Part shown: piece after piece, positions 15,087 to 23,859 of the stretch
Layout of the letters: every line of letters starts with the position of its first letter
Position numbering within the stretch: position 1 is the first letter of the stretch
Notes under the pieces: model-generated
Database searches by the model: none
What the model was told of the DNA's origin: nothing
Seen by the model: the letters and a program-made list of their open reading frames with translations, nothing else
Program-made: the position numbers and the translations under genes
Source of the DNA: a virus
Length of the DNA stretch: 40,554 bases
Virus record (IMG/VR): IMGVR_UViG_3300031364_000007
Span: 1 to 40,554 of that record
Direction: 5' to 3' (one strand)

Positions 15087-16279
15087 TATTCAGCGAATCT
15101 CATATAGCTACGGTTTTTAATTTTATCAAGAACTTCCGGAGAGGCATTGCCAGATTGCTCTGTTCCCCCCTGAACCTGTTCTGGTTCTACGTAAAAAATG
15201 TTTTTCTCATTTAAACCATATTGTTTGGCAATCTTTACCAGCTTTTCTCTAACGTCCTTCTCACGTTCTTTTGAGCTTTCGAAAAGTTTTCCGGATTGAG
15301 TTTTAAAATCTTTTCTTTGTTCCGGACCCAACTTTTCACCGCTCAAAAGTTTGTTATATTGGACTTTTATACGTTCCGGAACTCCAGCGGCATTCTCGGC
15401 GGTTGCATATTCCGATTCTCTTACAACAGAATTAGGATCAAGCATTTTCATGTAATTAAAGATTAATGCAATATCACCAGCCGGTGATGCATCGACCGCT
15501 TTTATTCTACCGTATGCTTGTTCAATTGTGGTGAAATCTTTGGTTTGCCCCGCATATTCTTTTCTGAGACCGTTTTCAGCCTCAAACATCTTTTCAGGAT
15601 CCTTAGGAATTTCGCCGGATTCCATTGCTTCGAGTTGCTTTTCAATTTTCTTGATCTCATAACCTTCACGGGCCTGTTTTCTCAGCTCTTCCTGAATTTT
15701 GGTGAAGTTTTCAATTGTCTTTTCCGGACCCATCACATAAGAGGCATAAAGGGCAGATCCTGTCTTTGCGGCTTCCGTGTTACCATTATCAATCATGTCC
15801 ACCAAACCCTGCATCATCTGGGCCTCTTCTTCATTTCCGGAATTCTTTGCTGCTTCCTTATTTTCAATTAGCATTTCCTTTGCCTTTTCCGGCATATCAT
15901 TCTGAAGAGCGGTATAGACACTAAGAGACTTGGCAGCGTTGGCGTTTTTGACTTCTTCCGAAAGGGGTTGAGTTACATATTTCAAGTGCTCGGCAAGAGA
16001 AGGGTTTCTGGTGATAACATCGTAATAGTCTTGAAGTTTTTGTTTAGGGTTATCATATTCTTTTTGGGTCAGAGCGGTTAATTCCTTTTGAAGAGATATA
16101 GCTGCATCCTGTTCTTTTTTAATTTTTTCCTGCTTTTGCTTTGCTGCTTCCTGTTGCATTTCTCTCATTTTTCGCTGTTCAGCAGCGTTTTCACCCGATA
16201 AGGCTAAAGAATAACCCTGCATCGCTGTTTCAATGGGAGTCTTTATCCCGGCAAAATAATCTGCATAATTTATGGGCAT
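15086..16279 (-). CDS. Ejection protein 2 (P22 gp20-like position)
   Basis: 397 aa, almost entirely helical and Lys/Glu/Gln-rich (EQRKMREMQQEAAKQKQEK, then AISLQKELTAL), which is usual for internal ejection proteins. LDPNSVVRESEY near residue 290 and GERIKVQYNKLL-like text (VPERIKVQYNKLLSGE) match a segment common in phage internal virion proteins. Stop and start overlap with the 892-aa gene by one base. Confidence 0.65.
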   Translation of the reverse strand: MPINYADYFAGIKTPIETAMQGYSLALSGENAAEQRKMREMQQEAAKQKQEKIKKEQDAAISLQKELTALTQKEYDNPKQKLQDYYDVITRNPSLAEHLKYVTQPLSEEVKNANAAKSLSVYTALQNDMPEKAKEMLIENKEAAKNSGNEEEAQMMQGLVDMIDNGNTEAAKTGSALYASYVMGPEKTIENFTKIQEELRKQAREGYEIKKIEKQLEAMESGEIPKDPEKMFEAENGLRKEYAGQTKDFTTIEQAYGRIKAVDASPAGDIALIFNYMKMLDPNSVVRESEYATAENAAGVPERIKVQYNKLLSGEKLGPEQRKDFKTQSGKLFESSKEREKDVREKLVKIAKQYGLNEKNIFYVEPEQVQGGTEQSGNASPEVLDKIKNRSYMRFAE

Positions 16280-16291
16280 GTCTTTAACCTT

Positions 16292-16942
16292 TTAAAAGTT
16301 ACGATTGGAATTTTGATTAGCTCCATACAGGAAACCGGCTGCATTTCCAACACTTCCCCATAATTTAGCGTCGGCGGCTCCTGTTAATAATGCTTGTTGA
16401 GCTCGTGCATTTCCAGCAGATAACAATAGATTTGATACATTGCCTGACAGTTGAGTTCCTGCCGTAGCTGTACCGGCTGCAGAAGCTTGCCCCAACTGAG
16501 AAATAGAAGCTAATCGATTATATTGATCTTCAATTTCAGTTTTAAGCATTGCTGGTCGATATTGAGCTAAAACAGATTGGATATTTCCACCTCTTAAACC
16601 TCCGGTTGCAGACGCATTTTGTAAAATTCCCTGTTCGCCCTGCTTTACCAATGAGTTAAAAATAGGTGAATTTTCAATCTGACTAATTGCATTTTGCTGG
16701 GATTCAGGACCGGCTAATCCTGCCAATGCCATCTGCGCTGTAAGTGATGTTTTCCCAGATTCAACATATGGTTTAAGTAAATTCTGAATTGCCTCGAATT
16801 GTCGTCTTTGTTCTGCAATTGCGGCTTTTGTCCCCTCGTCCTGAGCGTCTGCCGCATTTTCTGCCGCTTTTTTCTGAGCTTCGGATTGCATATAACCTGA
16901 GATTACTATTGCCGCTCCTACTGCTACCGCTGCGCCTGACAT
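16292..16942 (-). CDS. Ejection/DNA transfer protein 1 (P22 gp7-like position)
   Basis: 216 aa, Ala/Gly/Gln-rich. Starts with a hydrophobic helix (AAVAVGAAIVISGYMQS) then AAENAADAQDEGTKAAIAEQ, LLKPYVESGKTSL, ALAGLAG, SPIFNSLVKQGEQGILQNAS and ATGGLRGGN. This order is the hallmark of a widespread family of podovirus DNA-transfer proteins. First of the three ejection genes. Confidence 0.75.
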   Translation of the reverse strand: MSGAAVAVGAAIVISGYMQSEAQKKAAENAADAQDEGTKAAIAEQRRQFEAIQNLLKPYVESGKTSLTAQMALAGLAGPESQQNAISQIENSPIFNSLVKQGEQGILQNASATGGLRGGNIQSVLAQYRPAMLKTEIEDQYNRLASISQLGQASAAGTATAGTQLSGNVSNLLLSAGNARAQQALLTGAADAKLWGSVGNAAGFLYGANQNSNRNF

Positions 16943-16943
16943 G

Positions 16944-17696
16944 TTAAAACCTATAATTGATCGTTAATTCGGTTCCTTTGGTTGAGCCAATACAACCCGG
17001 GATTTCACAGTTTGACTTTAAAAAAACATTATCGCCAACTTTTTTAAGTCTACAGCTGGGATAGATGGAATGATTCACATACCGTCCAAATTGGGTGAGT
17101 TTTCCATCGATTGAGACTGGACAAATAATTTCATTTTCCTTTATCTTAAGACTTGAGAAAACGCCTTTTCCATGGATTGCTGAATCCCTAATAGTCTGTA
17201 CATATCCATCAATTTCTTTGAATTTGGCATAATTTAGAGAATATTCTTCATCGGTTCTTTTGACTTCATTGAGAAATAATTGAAAATCATCGCGATCCGA
17301 TTGAGTTATAATTGCAGATAGCCTTTCGATTTCTCGATTGTTCTCTTTCCAATCATCGCTTTTATCCAGAAACATTTCTTCAAGTTTTTCAATATCTGTT
17401 TCATCAGTCGAATAGACATTTAACCAGGTACAAGTTTCAATCACATACCCCATTTTACGGCCAGGTTTACCAACAAATCTTAGTGGTGCCGTTATTTCAT
17501 TTACTTGTAAGGTTTTTTCGTCAATCATCGCAATTTTACCAGAAAGCATGATGTTGAGATGTTCTTTTTTTTGTCGGTGTCCAATAACAAAAATGCCTTT
17601 AAAAAAAGTTACTTCTCTGATGTAAATTCCAGGTCCAAAGCTGTGAATGACGGGACATTCTGTTTGATTATGCTGTAAAATTAATTTTTCTATCAA
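16944..17696 (-). CDS. Cupin-like + SET-like domain fusion protein
   Basis: 250 aa. Residues 15-115 form a cupin-like domain seen in many phages (GPGIYIREVTFFKGIFVIGH, EHLNIMLSGKI, then PGRKMGYVIE, STDETDIEKLEEMF). Residues 165-250 look like a reduced SET domain: GKGVFSSLKI (176-185), GRYVNHSIYPS (204-214, the NHS motif that binds S-adenosylmethionine) and GTELTINYRF at the C-terminus. SET proteins methylate lysines; whether this one is active is unknown, as the domain is short. It lies between ejection and tail genes in the late operon, so a virion- or assembly-related task is likely. Confidence 0.65.
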   Translation of the reverse strand: MIEKLILQHNQTECPVIHSFGPGIYIREVTFFKGIFVIGHRQKKEHLNIMLSGKIAMIDEKTLQVNEITAPLRFVGKPGRKMGYVIETCTWLNVYSTDETDIEKLEEMFLDKSDDWKENNREIERLSAIITQSDRDDFQLFLNEVKRTDEEYSLNYAKFKEIDGYVQTIRDSAIHGKGVFSSLKIKENEIICPVSIDGKLTQFGRYVNHSIYPSCRLKKVGDNVFLKSNCEIPGCIGSTKGTELTINYRF

Positions 17697-17699
17697 TTT

Positions 17700-18275
17700 T
17701 TAATCCTCATTTTTTATTTGTTCTATCATGCAATATGCATAACCGATGCTTGTGACATTTGCTTGTGAAATGATTCTCGTTTCTATTTTTATATCTGCAG
17801 TTGGAGTAATCTTAGCGAAGGAAAAAGGAGTAATTGTGTCATTGGAGCTATAACTTGGAGCAATGGCTTGGGCTAATATTCCTCTATTAACTGAATTAGT
17901 CCGATCATAACAAATATAGTTAACATACCCAGGACTCGAAGCTGAGAAACCAACTCCCGATTTAATTTTATATGTTTTTTTTGCTTTCAGCTCGACAATT
18001 CCTAGATCTTGTCCTGTATCGCTTCCCCAATCACTTGGTGTCGATAGATCATCTTTATAAACGTCAAATGTACCACTTTTTTGTATAACATCCCATTGTA
18101 TATGATTATTACCGGTCAAATTAACCGTTTGACTTGTAGACAAAGTTAAAAAGCACCAATCCCTTGATAAATCATTAACAGCCTTAAACAATTTTTCAAT
18201 TTGCCTAATCACGTCAGGATCGGAACTAATTTTTAAAAGTTGATCTCTTCGTAATCCGAGTTTATTACTAGGCAT
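17700..18275 (-). CDS. Virion structural protein, 191 aa
   Basis: N-terminal helix with LGLRRDQLLKISSDPDVIRQ then IEKLFKAVNDL, followed by a beta-rich, Ser/Thr-rich body (LTLSTSQTVNLTGNNHIQWD). Reads like a small head/tail fibre or decoration protein. Overlaps the gp10-like gene by 8 bases in the late operon. No specific family recognised. Confidence 0.55.
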   Translation of the reverse strand: MPSNKLGLRRDQLLKISSDPDVIRQIEKLFKAVNDLSRDWCFLTLSTSQTVNLTGNNHIQWDVIQKSGTFDVYKDDLSTPSDWGSDTGQDLGIVELKAKKTYKIKSGVGFSASSPGYVNYICYDRTNSVNRGILAQAIAPSYSSNDTITPFSFAKITPTADIKIETRIISQANVTSIGYAYCMIEQIKNED

Positions 18276-20511
18276 CCAAACCTTCCATTTCAGCTTCTAA
18301 AGCTGCTATTGTAAAATTTGCAATGGAGTTACCCCAAAATTTTTGCATTCTCTGTTGTCTCATTTTCCCCTGTTTGAAAAATACGGCCCTTTTATTTCTG
18401 TTTCCGATTTTTCCCAGTTTTGCCGGTTTTGCTGATGACCATGTTTCACCATCAATGGAGTATTCTGTCCATGCCTTCGTTTCGGTATCGGCGGCATTCC
18501 TACCCGTTAACCCCACTAGTTCCAATTGATGTAAGACCGCCCCCTTTGCCTGATTGTAAATAATCAATGTTTGAAATTCCCACCTAACAGGGTTTGAATA
18601 ATGGTTAGCGGAATCGCTGGTGATATATCCTATTTTAGTTGAACTCGGATCCTCAATCATCCACTTATCGTAAACCCATATGAAATTTCTAGCGAGATAT
18701 TGGCTTTTAGTTTCGGTTAATGAGCTTGTGAGATGAAACCAAACCTTAGTATCGGTATCAGAACTCGCAGCGCCATCAAAAACAAGCGCTTCATTGGGAA
18801 GGTGGACAAACAAAAATTGATGATTTTCATCCAGAACAGATTCTAAGAGTACTGTCGATAATTCGGTTTCCGTATACTCCTTTAGAATCAAATCTATTTC
18901 CCTGGTAGCTATTTTCTCGGTTATCCCATTATATCCGAGATAAATAGAAGGAGATTCGTTCCTGCCACTTCCTAGAAAAGCTATTCTTTCAAGGAAAACA
19001 CAACAAGTTTGAGTTCCCAGGGTTCCTTTTTCTATTTGGGAAGTTTCGATTCTTGCAAAAGGAAAACCTGATCCACCAACATTGTCATAAGCTTCTATAG
19101 TATATCTATTTAAGGCGTAGGGTTCATTCCTTATTTTTAAAAGTGCTTTGATCGAATCCGGATCCGCTTCAGAGCTTCCGTATTTGGCAGGGTCCACCGA
19201 AAAGGGATCAGCCAATTCAGTGACAATCAGGTAAGTACCGTCTGTTGTCATGAAATACCCATCAACATAGATATGGTCAATAACGGTTCCTAAGTCTGCA
19301 TCTGTGACCTGCTTCAAATCTGTGCCGTCATACAACCAAAGCTTATTGTTCGCACTTAATGAAAGATAGTCAGAAGAGTAATCAAACGTTGCAAGATCAC
19401 TTCCCGAAATTGAGCTATTGGAAGCTTTGATAAACCTGGTAACATCATCATCGGCAAAGTTTGTCACCCAGAAATAAGTCGAATCAATCACAAAACCCTT
19501 GGGAGTATCCCCAACAGCAATTAAGGATATATATTCGGTTGCGATGGTGATTCGATTAATTTTATCGTCGCCCTCACAAATTACATAGACATAAGTTCCA
19601 TCCGAATAAATGTCTAGTGGATCTTGACCAACCGAAATTGTCGATAAAATCTGATCGGTGGCCACGTCAACTTTTGATACAGTATCATTTCCATTATTTG
19701 AAACATAAACATTACTTGAATCGGAGTAGAGCCATTTTGGAGTTGTTCCTACCAATATTGTAGAAAGAACAGTTGTATTCAAAATCTTACTGATTGTATT
19801 TGATCCGCTCCCGCTATTAGCCACGAAAATAAAGGTTCCATCTCCGTCTAATCCCCATGGAGTATCACCAACGGAAATGGTGTCTGTAACCGCGCTTGTG
19901 CCAATATCAATTTTTGATACAGTATCAGATCCGCTATTAGCAACCCAAACGGAAGAAGCATCAGAATAAATCCCAACCGGGGCATTCCCAACTGCGATAT
20001 TGGCTGTTGCGCTAGTCGCAATAGTTATTCTGGTAACATTGTTTGAACCGAAATTACTGACCCAGCAATAGGTTGTATCTGAAAAACATGCAATTGGATT
20101 CGTTCCTACCGCTATTGTTGAAACGGCGCTTGTGGCTATTGTTATTCTTGATACCGTTCCATCAGTATAGTTTGGTACCCAAACATAAGTTCCATCAGAA
20201 TGTGGCTTTTGTGGTCCTGCCCCAACATTAATTGAAGACCTTAATCCAAAAAGTTCTACTGTTGTAACGTTCCCAGAACTATCAATACTGACCAAATCAT
20301 TACCAATCACACGATATAATACACCTTTCCAATTGATTCCACCTCTGCCAATTCCAGGACCGGTACCATTGGAAACAAGACCCCATGCTGGTCTTAAATA
20401 TCCATTAGCAATTCCAGTGGGCTTTGGCACAGGGATCAAATTTACCGGATAAGATGTCCTGTAATCCGAATTCTGAGCTGTATAAATTCCATTTAATAGA
20501 GGAATTTGCAT
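18268..20511 (-). CDS. P22 gp10-like tail/DNA-stabilisation protein with inserted beta-propeller
   Basis: 747 aa against about 472 in P22 gp10. N-terminus (MQIPLLNGIYTAQNSDYRT, PVNLIPVPK, GYLRPAWGL) and the part after residue 365 (YIVDGY-like IDHIYVDGYFM, ERIAFLGSGRNE, DENHQFLFVHLP, KVWFHLTSS) fit gp10, which seals packaged DNA below the portal. Residues 94-363 are seven tandem repeats of about 39 aa of form I.VG..P...SD.tyvwVsN.gsntVsrI, a YVTN-type seven-blade propeller. Removing them leaves about 477 aa, close to the P22 length. The propeller is probably displayed at the tail; ligand unknown. Confidence 0.75.
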   Translation of the reverse strand: MQIPLLNGIYTAQNSDYRTSYPVNLIPVPKPTGIANGYLRPAWGLVSNGTGPGIGRGGINWKGVLYRVIGNDLVSIDSSGNVTTVELFGLRSSINVGAGPQKPHSDGTYVWVPNYTDGTVSRITIATSAVSTIAVGTNPIACFSDTTYCWVSNFGSNNVTRITIATSATANIAVGNAPVGIYSDASSVWVANSGSDTVSKIDIGTSAVTDTISVGDTPWGLDGDGTFIFVANSGSGSNTISKILNTTVLSTILVGTTPKWLYSDSSNVYVSNNGNDTVSKVDVATDQILSTISVGQDPLDIYSDGTYVYVICEGDDKINRITIATEYISLIAVGDTPKGFVIDSTYFWVTNFADDDVTRFIKASNSSISGSDLATFDYSSDYLSLSANNKLWLYDGTDLKQVTDADLGTVIDHIYVDGYFMTTDGTYLIVTELADPFSVDPAKYGSSEADPDSIKALLKIRNEPYALNRYTIEAYDNVGGSGFPFARIETSQIEKGTLGTQTCCVFLERIAFLGSGRNESPSIYLGYNGITEKIATREIDLILKEYTETELSTVLLESVLDENHQFLFVHLPNEALVFDGAASSDTDTKVWFHLTSSLTETKSQYLARNFIWVYDKWMIEDPSSTKIGYITSDSANHYSNPVRWEFQTLIIYNQAKGAVLHQLELVGLTGRNAADTETKAWTEYSIDGETWSSAKPAKLGKIGNRNKRAVFFKQGKMRQQRMQKFWGNSIANFTIAALEAEMEGLDA
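19423..20232 (-). repeat. Seven tandem blades of YVTN-like propeller repeat
   Basis: Codes residues 94-363 of the gp10-like protein. The blades start INVGAGP, IAVGTNP, IAVGNAP, ISVGDTP, ILVGTTP, ISVGQDP and IAVGDTP, spaced 38-41 residues, each with a V.N/S.G..T or related inner strand. The regular 115-125 base DNA period shows clear internal duplication. Confidence 0.85.
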
Positions 20512-20512
20512 G

Positions 20513-21004
20513 TTAAGCGGGTGCTTGGATGTTATACCAGTTCATTGACTGGGAATCGTATTTTAGTTTGAATGTCTGATTTGCTGCCAATGCGGAAGGT
20601 CCGTTGATCACTGCCGTTGCCCCATTAACATCAATAGTTAAAGCTGTGATTTCCTGGGAGCAATAAATAAGCATTTCTTGTAAATCAACCAAATCGGCAA
20701 CAGCAGGCAGTTTAATTGTTAAGGTCGCCAGAGTTCCAGCCGGTGTAATAATAAGCCACATATTGGAATCATCATCAGCACCATCTGTTACGGTTATAGT
20801 TGCCCCTGCAGTTGGCGTAGAATATTGCTTCGTAAATTCCGGTTTTCTGGATGACCCGGGAAAGGTTAAATCTGCATTTAATTCGGTGAGTAAGTTTGCA
20901 TATGAAATTCCCCGATCATCGCTGTCATTTCCATCCCACTTTGGAATAATATCGGATGAATTCATGCTGTCGGTTGTTGTTAACCGATTGATTGCACTAC
21001 CCAT
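20513..21004 (-). CDS. Virion structural protein, 163 aa
   Basis: Short N-terminal arm (INRLTTTDSMNSSDIIPKWD) followed by a beta-rich domain with TPTAGATITVTDGADDDSNM and LTIKLPAVADLVDLQEM, and ending NQTFKLKYDSQSMNWY, the usual style of small phage head or fibre proteins. Lies 3 bases after gp4-like gene, 1 base before gp10-like gene. Function inferred from neighbours only. Confidence 0.55.
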   Translation of the reverse strand: MGSAINRLTTTDSMNSSDIIPKWDGNDSDDRGISYANLLTELNADLTFPGSSRKPEFTKQYSTPTAGATITVTDGADDDSNMWLIITPAGTLATLTIKLPAVADLVDLQEMLIYCSQEITALTIDVNGATAVINGPSALAANQTFKLKYDSQSMNWYNIQAPA

Positions 21005-21007
21005 GTT

Positions 21008-21505
21008 TTATTTCTCCCTAAAATCAAGTTTTCCATCCTTATCAATAGAAAGTGGATCATCATCCGGCAAACTAACAAATGGTCTTCTTGTACTTCGCCA
21101 TGATTTATATCCAGCACCTAATGGGGTTGTTTCGGGCATTTGCATAGTAGGTATTTCTTGTGAAACGGCAAAAGCCATCATCTCTTTATAGGAATATTTG
21201 GCACCGGCTCTCAAATCGGCTGTTATTGTTTTCCCGTGGCTTCCTGCTATTCTTAAAGCCAAATTAAGATAAATGGCTTCATTTGCGGCGCTGGGAACAT
21301 TCGTTTCTGTGTCCAGGCTTGCATTTTCTGGTTCACTTGCTAAGGGATATTTAATGTTTATCCCCTTTCCAGCCCATATTGCAACCATGGCTTCCATTTT
21401 AACAAGGGCAGATTGAAGGCTGTCAACACCAATATCAAATTCGTCTGACCCGAAGCCGATTGAATCAAAAGCCTGAATCACAAATTGTCTTTTGGTCCAG
21501 CTCAT
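21008..21505 (-). CDS. P22 gp4-like tail accessory protein
   Basis: 165 aa; P22 gp4 is 166. Opens MSWTKRQFVIQAFDSIGFGS, then LQSALVKMEAMVAIWAGKGIN and SAANEAIYLNLALRIAGSHG, the helical core of the gp4 family that binds under the portal and starts tail assembly. P22 gp4 also has a peptidoglycan-cutting activity; I cannot see whether it is kept here. Upstream of the gp10-like gene, as in P22. Confidence 0.85.
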   Translation of the reverse strand: MSWTKRQFVIQAFDSIGFGSDEFDIGVDSLQSALVKMEAMVAIWAGKGINIKYPLASEPENASLDTETNVPSAANEAIYLNLALRIAGSHGKTITADLRAGAKYSYKEMMAFAVSQEIPTMQMPETTPLGAGYKSWRSTRRPFVSLPDDDPLSIDKDGKLDFREK

Positions 21506-22074
21506 TGTTTACTTTTATTTTTGCGCCCATGTTTTTTTGGTGCTTCTTTTTCTTCGACGGGTTTGGAGTCATTTTCTTCCTGATCACTCTGATCATATGC
21601 GGAAAGATAGTCATTTTCGGAAAGTGGAAAATCATCTTCCGTGACCTCTGGTCTTGCTTCGGTTTCAGCTTCCAACTCTTGACCAAAAGTTGGTTTTGAG
21701 TCTAAATCTACTTTTTTTGCCTCAGGATCAAACAAATGTTCAACGTCATTCTCTGATTCAGGGTTGTCAGATTCGACTTTATCTTCAGGTTCAATTACCT
21801 CTGTTTTCATCTCAAAATCGCCCAAATCTTTAACTTCCTTATCCGCCTGAGCGTCGGCATTCACTTGATTATCGTTTTTAGTTTTTTCCGGGAATAATTC
21901 ACCAGAAACCACCTTTTCATATAATTCTTTTGCTTTTTTTGGAGATCTTTCCCAGCCCTGATCAAGATATTCATCCAGATCCTTTGGTTCAATCACAATG
22001 TAATCGACATGAATTTTGTGGAGAAAGTGCTTTCCCTTTCCAGGTCCAGGGTATTTATAGAGCATGATTGACAT
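21502..22074 (-). CDS. Acidic structural-region protein, 190 aa
   Basis: N-terminal 60 residues are ordered (YKYPGPGKGKHFLHKI, then VIEPKDLDEYLDQGWERSPK), a layout found in small proteins near phage head genes; the rest is highly acidic and likely disordered (EVIEPEDKVESDNPESENDV) with a basic tail (KKHGRKNKSKQ). Could be a head-completion or scaffolding-like protein. Overlaps gp4-like start by 4 bases. Confidence 0.55.
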   Translation of the reverse strand: MSIMLYKYPGPGKGKHFLHKIHVDYIVIEPKDLDEYLDQGWERSPKKAKELYEKVVSGELFPEKTKNDNQVNADAQADKEVKDLGDFEMKTEVIEPEDKVESDNPESENDVEHLFDPEAKKVDLDSKPTFGQELEAETEARPEVTEDDFPLSENDYLSAYDQSDQEENDSKPVEEKEAPKKHGRKNKSKQ

Positions 22075-22264
22075 AATTATTTCCTTTTTTTAGATTTTCC
22101 TGTTTTTTCTTTGTCGGTTTCCAGCCATGATCTATGGCATTGAGGAGCTTGACAAGTTTTTTACCTTTGGCTGGTGTCGTTGCTTTTGCCTTGACGCCTC
22201 CAGAGGTCGAGACCCTAACCTTGCCCTTGTTCTTTCCCGACAATTTCCGCATTTTTGCTGGCAT
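22055..22264 (-). CDS. Very basic small protein, 69 aa
   Basis: Lys-rich throughout (MPAKMRKLSGKNKGKVRVS, then AKATTPAKGKKLVKLLNAI) with a C-terminal DHGWKPTKKKQENLKKG. Might bind DNA or the acidic neighbour whose start it overlaps by 20 bases. Start overlaps the preceding gene by 50 bases. Not recognised. Confidence 0.5.
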   Translation of the reverse strand: MPAKMRKLSGKNKGKVRVSTSGGVKAKATTPAKGKKLVKLLNAIDHGWKPTKKKQENLKKGNNYVNHAL

Positions 22265-22505
22265 TATTTTTAGCTTCAGCTGGAGTGTGTTTGTTCAAAA
22301 TGGCAGATAAAACGGCAATCGCTCCTTCGGTTTGGTTCACAATCCTTAACCGTTCCGCAATGGTCTGACGGCAATTTTCAATAATCTGCTCAGATTCTTT
22401 TTGCAGTTTCCTTTGGAAATCCAGTTCCCTTTGCATTGTCTCGCCCATTGTTTGCGGTTTTTCATTTTCGACTTTATTCGCCAGTTTTATCTGCTTTTGG
22501 TTCAT
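22215..22505 (-). CDS. Hypothetical helical protein, 96 aa
   Basis: Helical and charged (KQIKLANKVENEKPQTMGET, QRELDFQRKLQKESEQIIEN) with a later AVLSAILNKHTP. No family recognised. Preceded by a strong hairpin at 22526-22542 that separates it from the Gly-rich structural gene. Confidence 0.5.
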   Translation of the reverse strand: MNQKQIKLANKVENEKPQTMGETMQRELDFQRKLQKESEQIIENCRQTIAERLRIVNQTEGAIAVLSAILNKHTPAEAKNNASKNAEIVGKEQGQG

Positions 22506-22525
22506 TTTTTCCTCAAAATGTTAAA

Positions 22526-22542
22526 GCCGGGGCAAGCCCGGC
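22526..22542. terminator. Intergenic GC hairpin after Gly-rich head protein gene
   Basis: GCCGGG (22526-22531), 5-base loop, CCCGGC (22537-22542). On the leftward RNA it is followed by UUUAACAUUUU, a broken U tract, so at most a leaky terminator that lowers expression of following genes, or an mRNA end stabiliser. Its shape resembles the hairpins of the rightward cluster at 32.4-33.3 kb. Confidence 0.45.
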
Positions 22543-22554
22543 ATTGTTTTTTGA

Positions 22555-23829
22555 TTAAGCGATACGATAAGTTACAAACGTATTCGCGGCTGTTTTCCTG
22601 GTTCTGAAACGTCCGGAGTTTCCGTACAATTCACCGGTCGTTGAATGAGCCGATTGAACAATTCCATTCCCAACAACAGTATGACCTGTGTTAGCAGTGA
22701 CCGTAACTGTATCAGCTGCAGCTGCAGACAGATTGATCAATGTCCAGTCGAAACTGTCATTTACTGCCATCTGTGCAGCCGCATCCATGTTCGTACCGGT
22801 CGGCAGGGTATAATCAACATCCGCTCCAGCTGCATGGGTACCAGTGATAATTTCACCCAACAATTCTGCACCTGTTAAGGTAACAGCGGTTGTTTTAGCA
22901 GTTGGAGCTGCCTGGGTTCTCATTATCACACCACGGTTTCTGATATGACCTGTTAATCCTGCAGTCCCACCGGATGAAGTTCCACCGGATCCAGGAGTCA
23001 GATCAAGATTTCCACCTGCACCACCATCGCCAGTTCCAGCACTTGCAGCGCCACCGGTACCAGCTGTTAAGGTAATACTTGCACCCGCTCCACCATCATG
23101 TGCACCGGTTGAATTAGTTGCTCCACCGGTTCCACCAGTAATTGTGATCGCTCCTCCAGCTCCACCGGCTTCGCCTGTTGCACCACCAGTGTTGGCACCA
23201 CCGTTCTGTGATTTTAAGGTCACAGCTCCGGAAGCACCACCAGCAACGGCGGCAGCTGAAGCAGCTCCGGCACCGGATTGAATAGTGATTGCTCCGGTTG
23301 CGCTTCCACTTCCTGCCGTGGTCGTCCCGGTCGCAATTGTCAATGCTCCGGAAGCTCCTGAAGTTGAACCACCTGCGCCTGAAGTAAGCGTGATGGCTCC
23401 ACCAATACCGGTTGCACCTGGAGTCCCACCAGTCAGTGTAATAGCCCCACCGGCATTGGCAGAAGTACTCGAAGTACCACCGGAAAGTGCAAGTGCCCCA
23501 CCCTGTGCCGCATCTTCACCGGAAATATTCCGTGTTGATTCACTTCCTGAAGTATCCGGGGCTTGTATTTCAACGGTTGGAGCCGTACCGGTACTGTAAT
23601 ACACCTCGTGTTCATCGGCATCAATCCTATAAACAGTCTCATAAGTCACAGCTGATGAAAGGTAGGTTGTATTTGTAACAGTAGTCTCCAAATCGAAAGT
23701 ATTCGGATGATTTGGATATCCAACCTGTTTGTATAACTTTGCGGACCCTTTGGTAAAAAGAGTTATTTTCTGATTTGCAGAAAGTGTTATCTTTTTAGTT
23801 CCGAAGGGGAAAATTTTTGTTGCACTCAT
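22555..23829 (-). CDS. Gly-rich repeat virion protein (head fibre/decoration type)
   Basis: 424 aa. Residues 1-105 are a beta domain (FPFGTKKITLSANQKITL, YRIDADEHEVYYSTG). Residues about 110-295 are Gly/Ala/Thr/Ser-rich repeats of the form GGAI(T)ITGGTGGA.., with a beta step about every 15-20 residues, likely a rod or polyglycine-type stem. The C-terminal 120 residues (LLGEIITGTHAAGADVDYTL, then VNDSFDWTLINLSAAAADTV and HTVVGNGIVQ) resemble a terminal domain seen in many phage capsid-associated proteins. Directly after the coat gene: capsid decoration or head fibre is the best guess. Confidence 0.65.
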   Translation of the reverse strand: MSATKIFPFGTKKITLSANQKITLFTKGSAKLYKQVGYPNHPNTFDLETTVTNTTYLSSAVTYETVYRIDADEHEVYYSTGTAPTVEIQAPDTSGSESTRNISGEDAAQGGALALSGGTSSTSANAGGAITLTGGTPGATGIGGAITLTSGAGGSTSGASGALTIATGTTTAGSGSATGAITIQSGAGAASAAAVAGGASGAVTLKSQNGGANTGGATGEAGGAGGAITITGGTGGATNSTGAHDGGAGASITLTAGTGGAASAGTGDGGAGGNLDLTPGSGGTSSGGTAGLTGHIRNRGVIMRTQAAPTAKTTAVTLTGAELLGEIITGTHAAGADVDYTLPTGTNMDAAAQMAVNDSFDWTLINLSAAAADTVTVTANTGHTVVGNGIVQSAHSTTGELYGNSGRFRTRKTAANTFVTYRIA

Positions 23830-23859
23830 ATTTTATAATCTCCCATGATTTAAAAGATT

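Noticed and set aside
23285-23599. Long Pro/Ala/Val-rich open frame on the + strand opposite the Gly-rich gene
   Set aside because: It is the antisense shadow of GC-rich Gly/Thr codons in the head protein; no ribosome site and no independent gene context.
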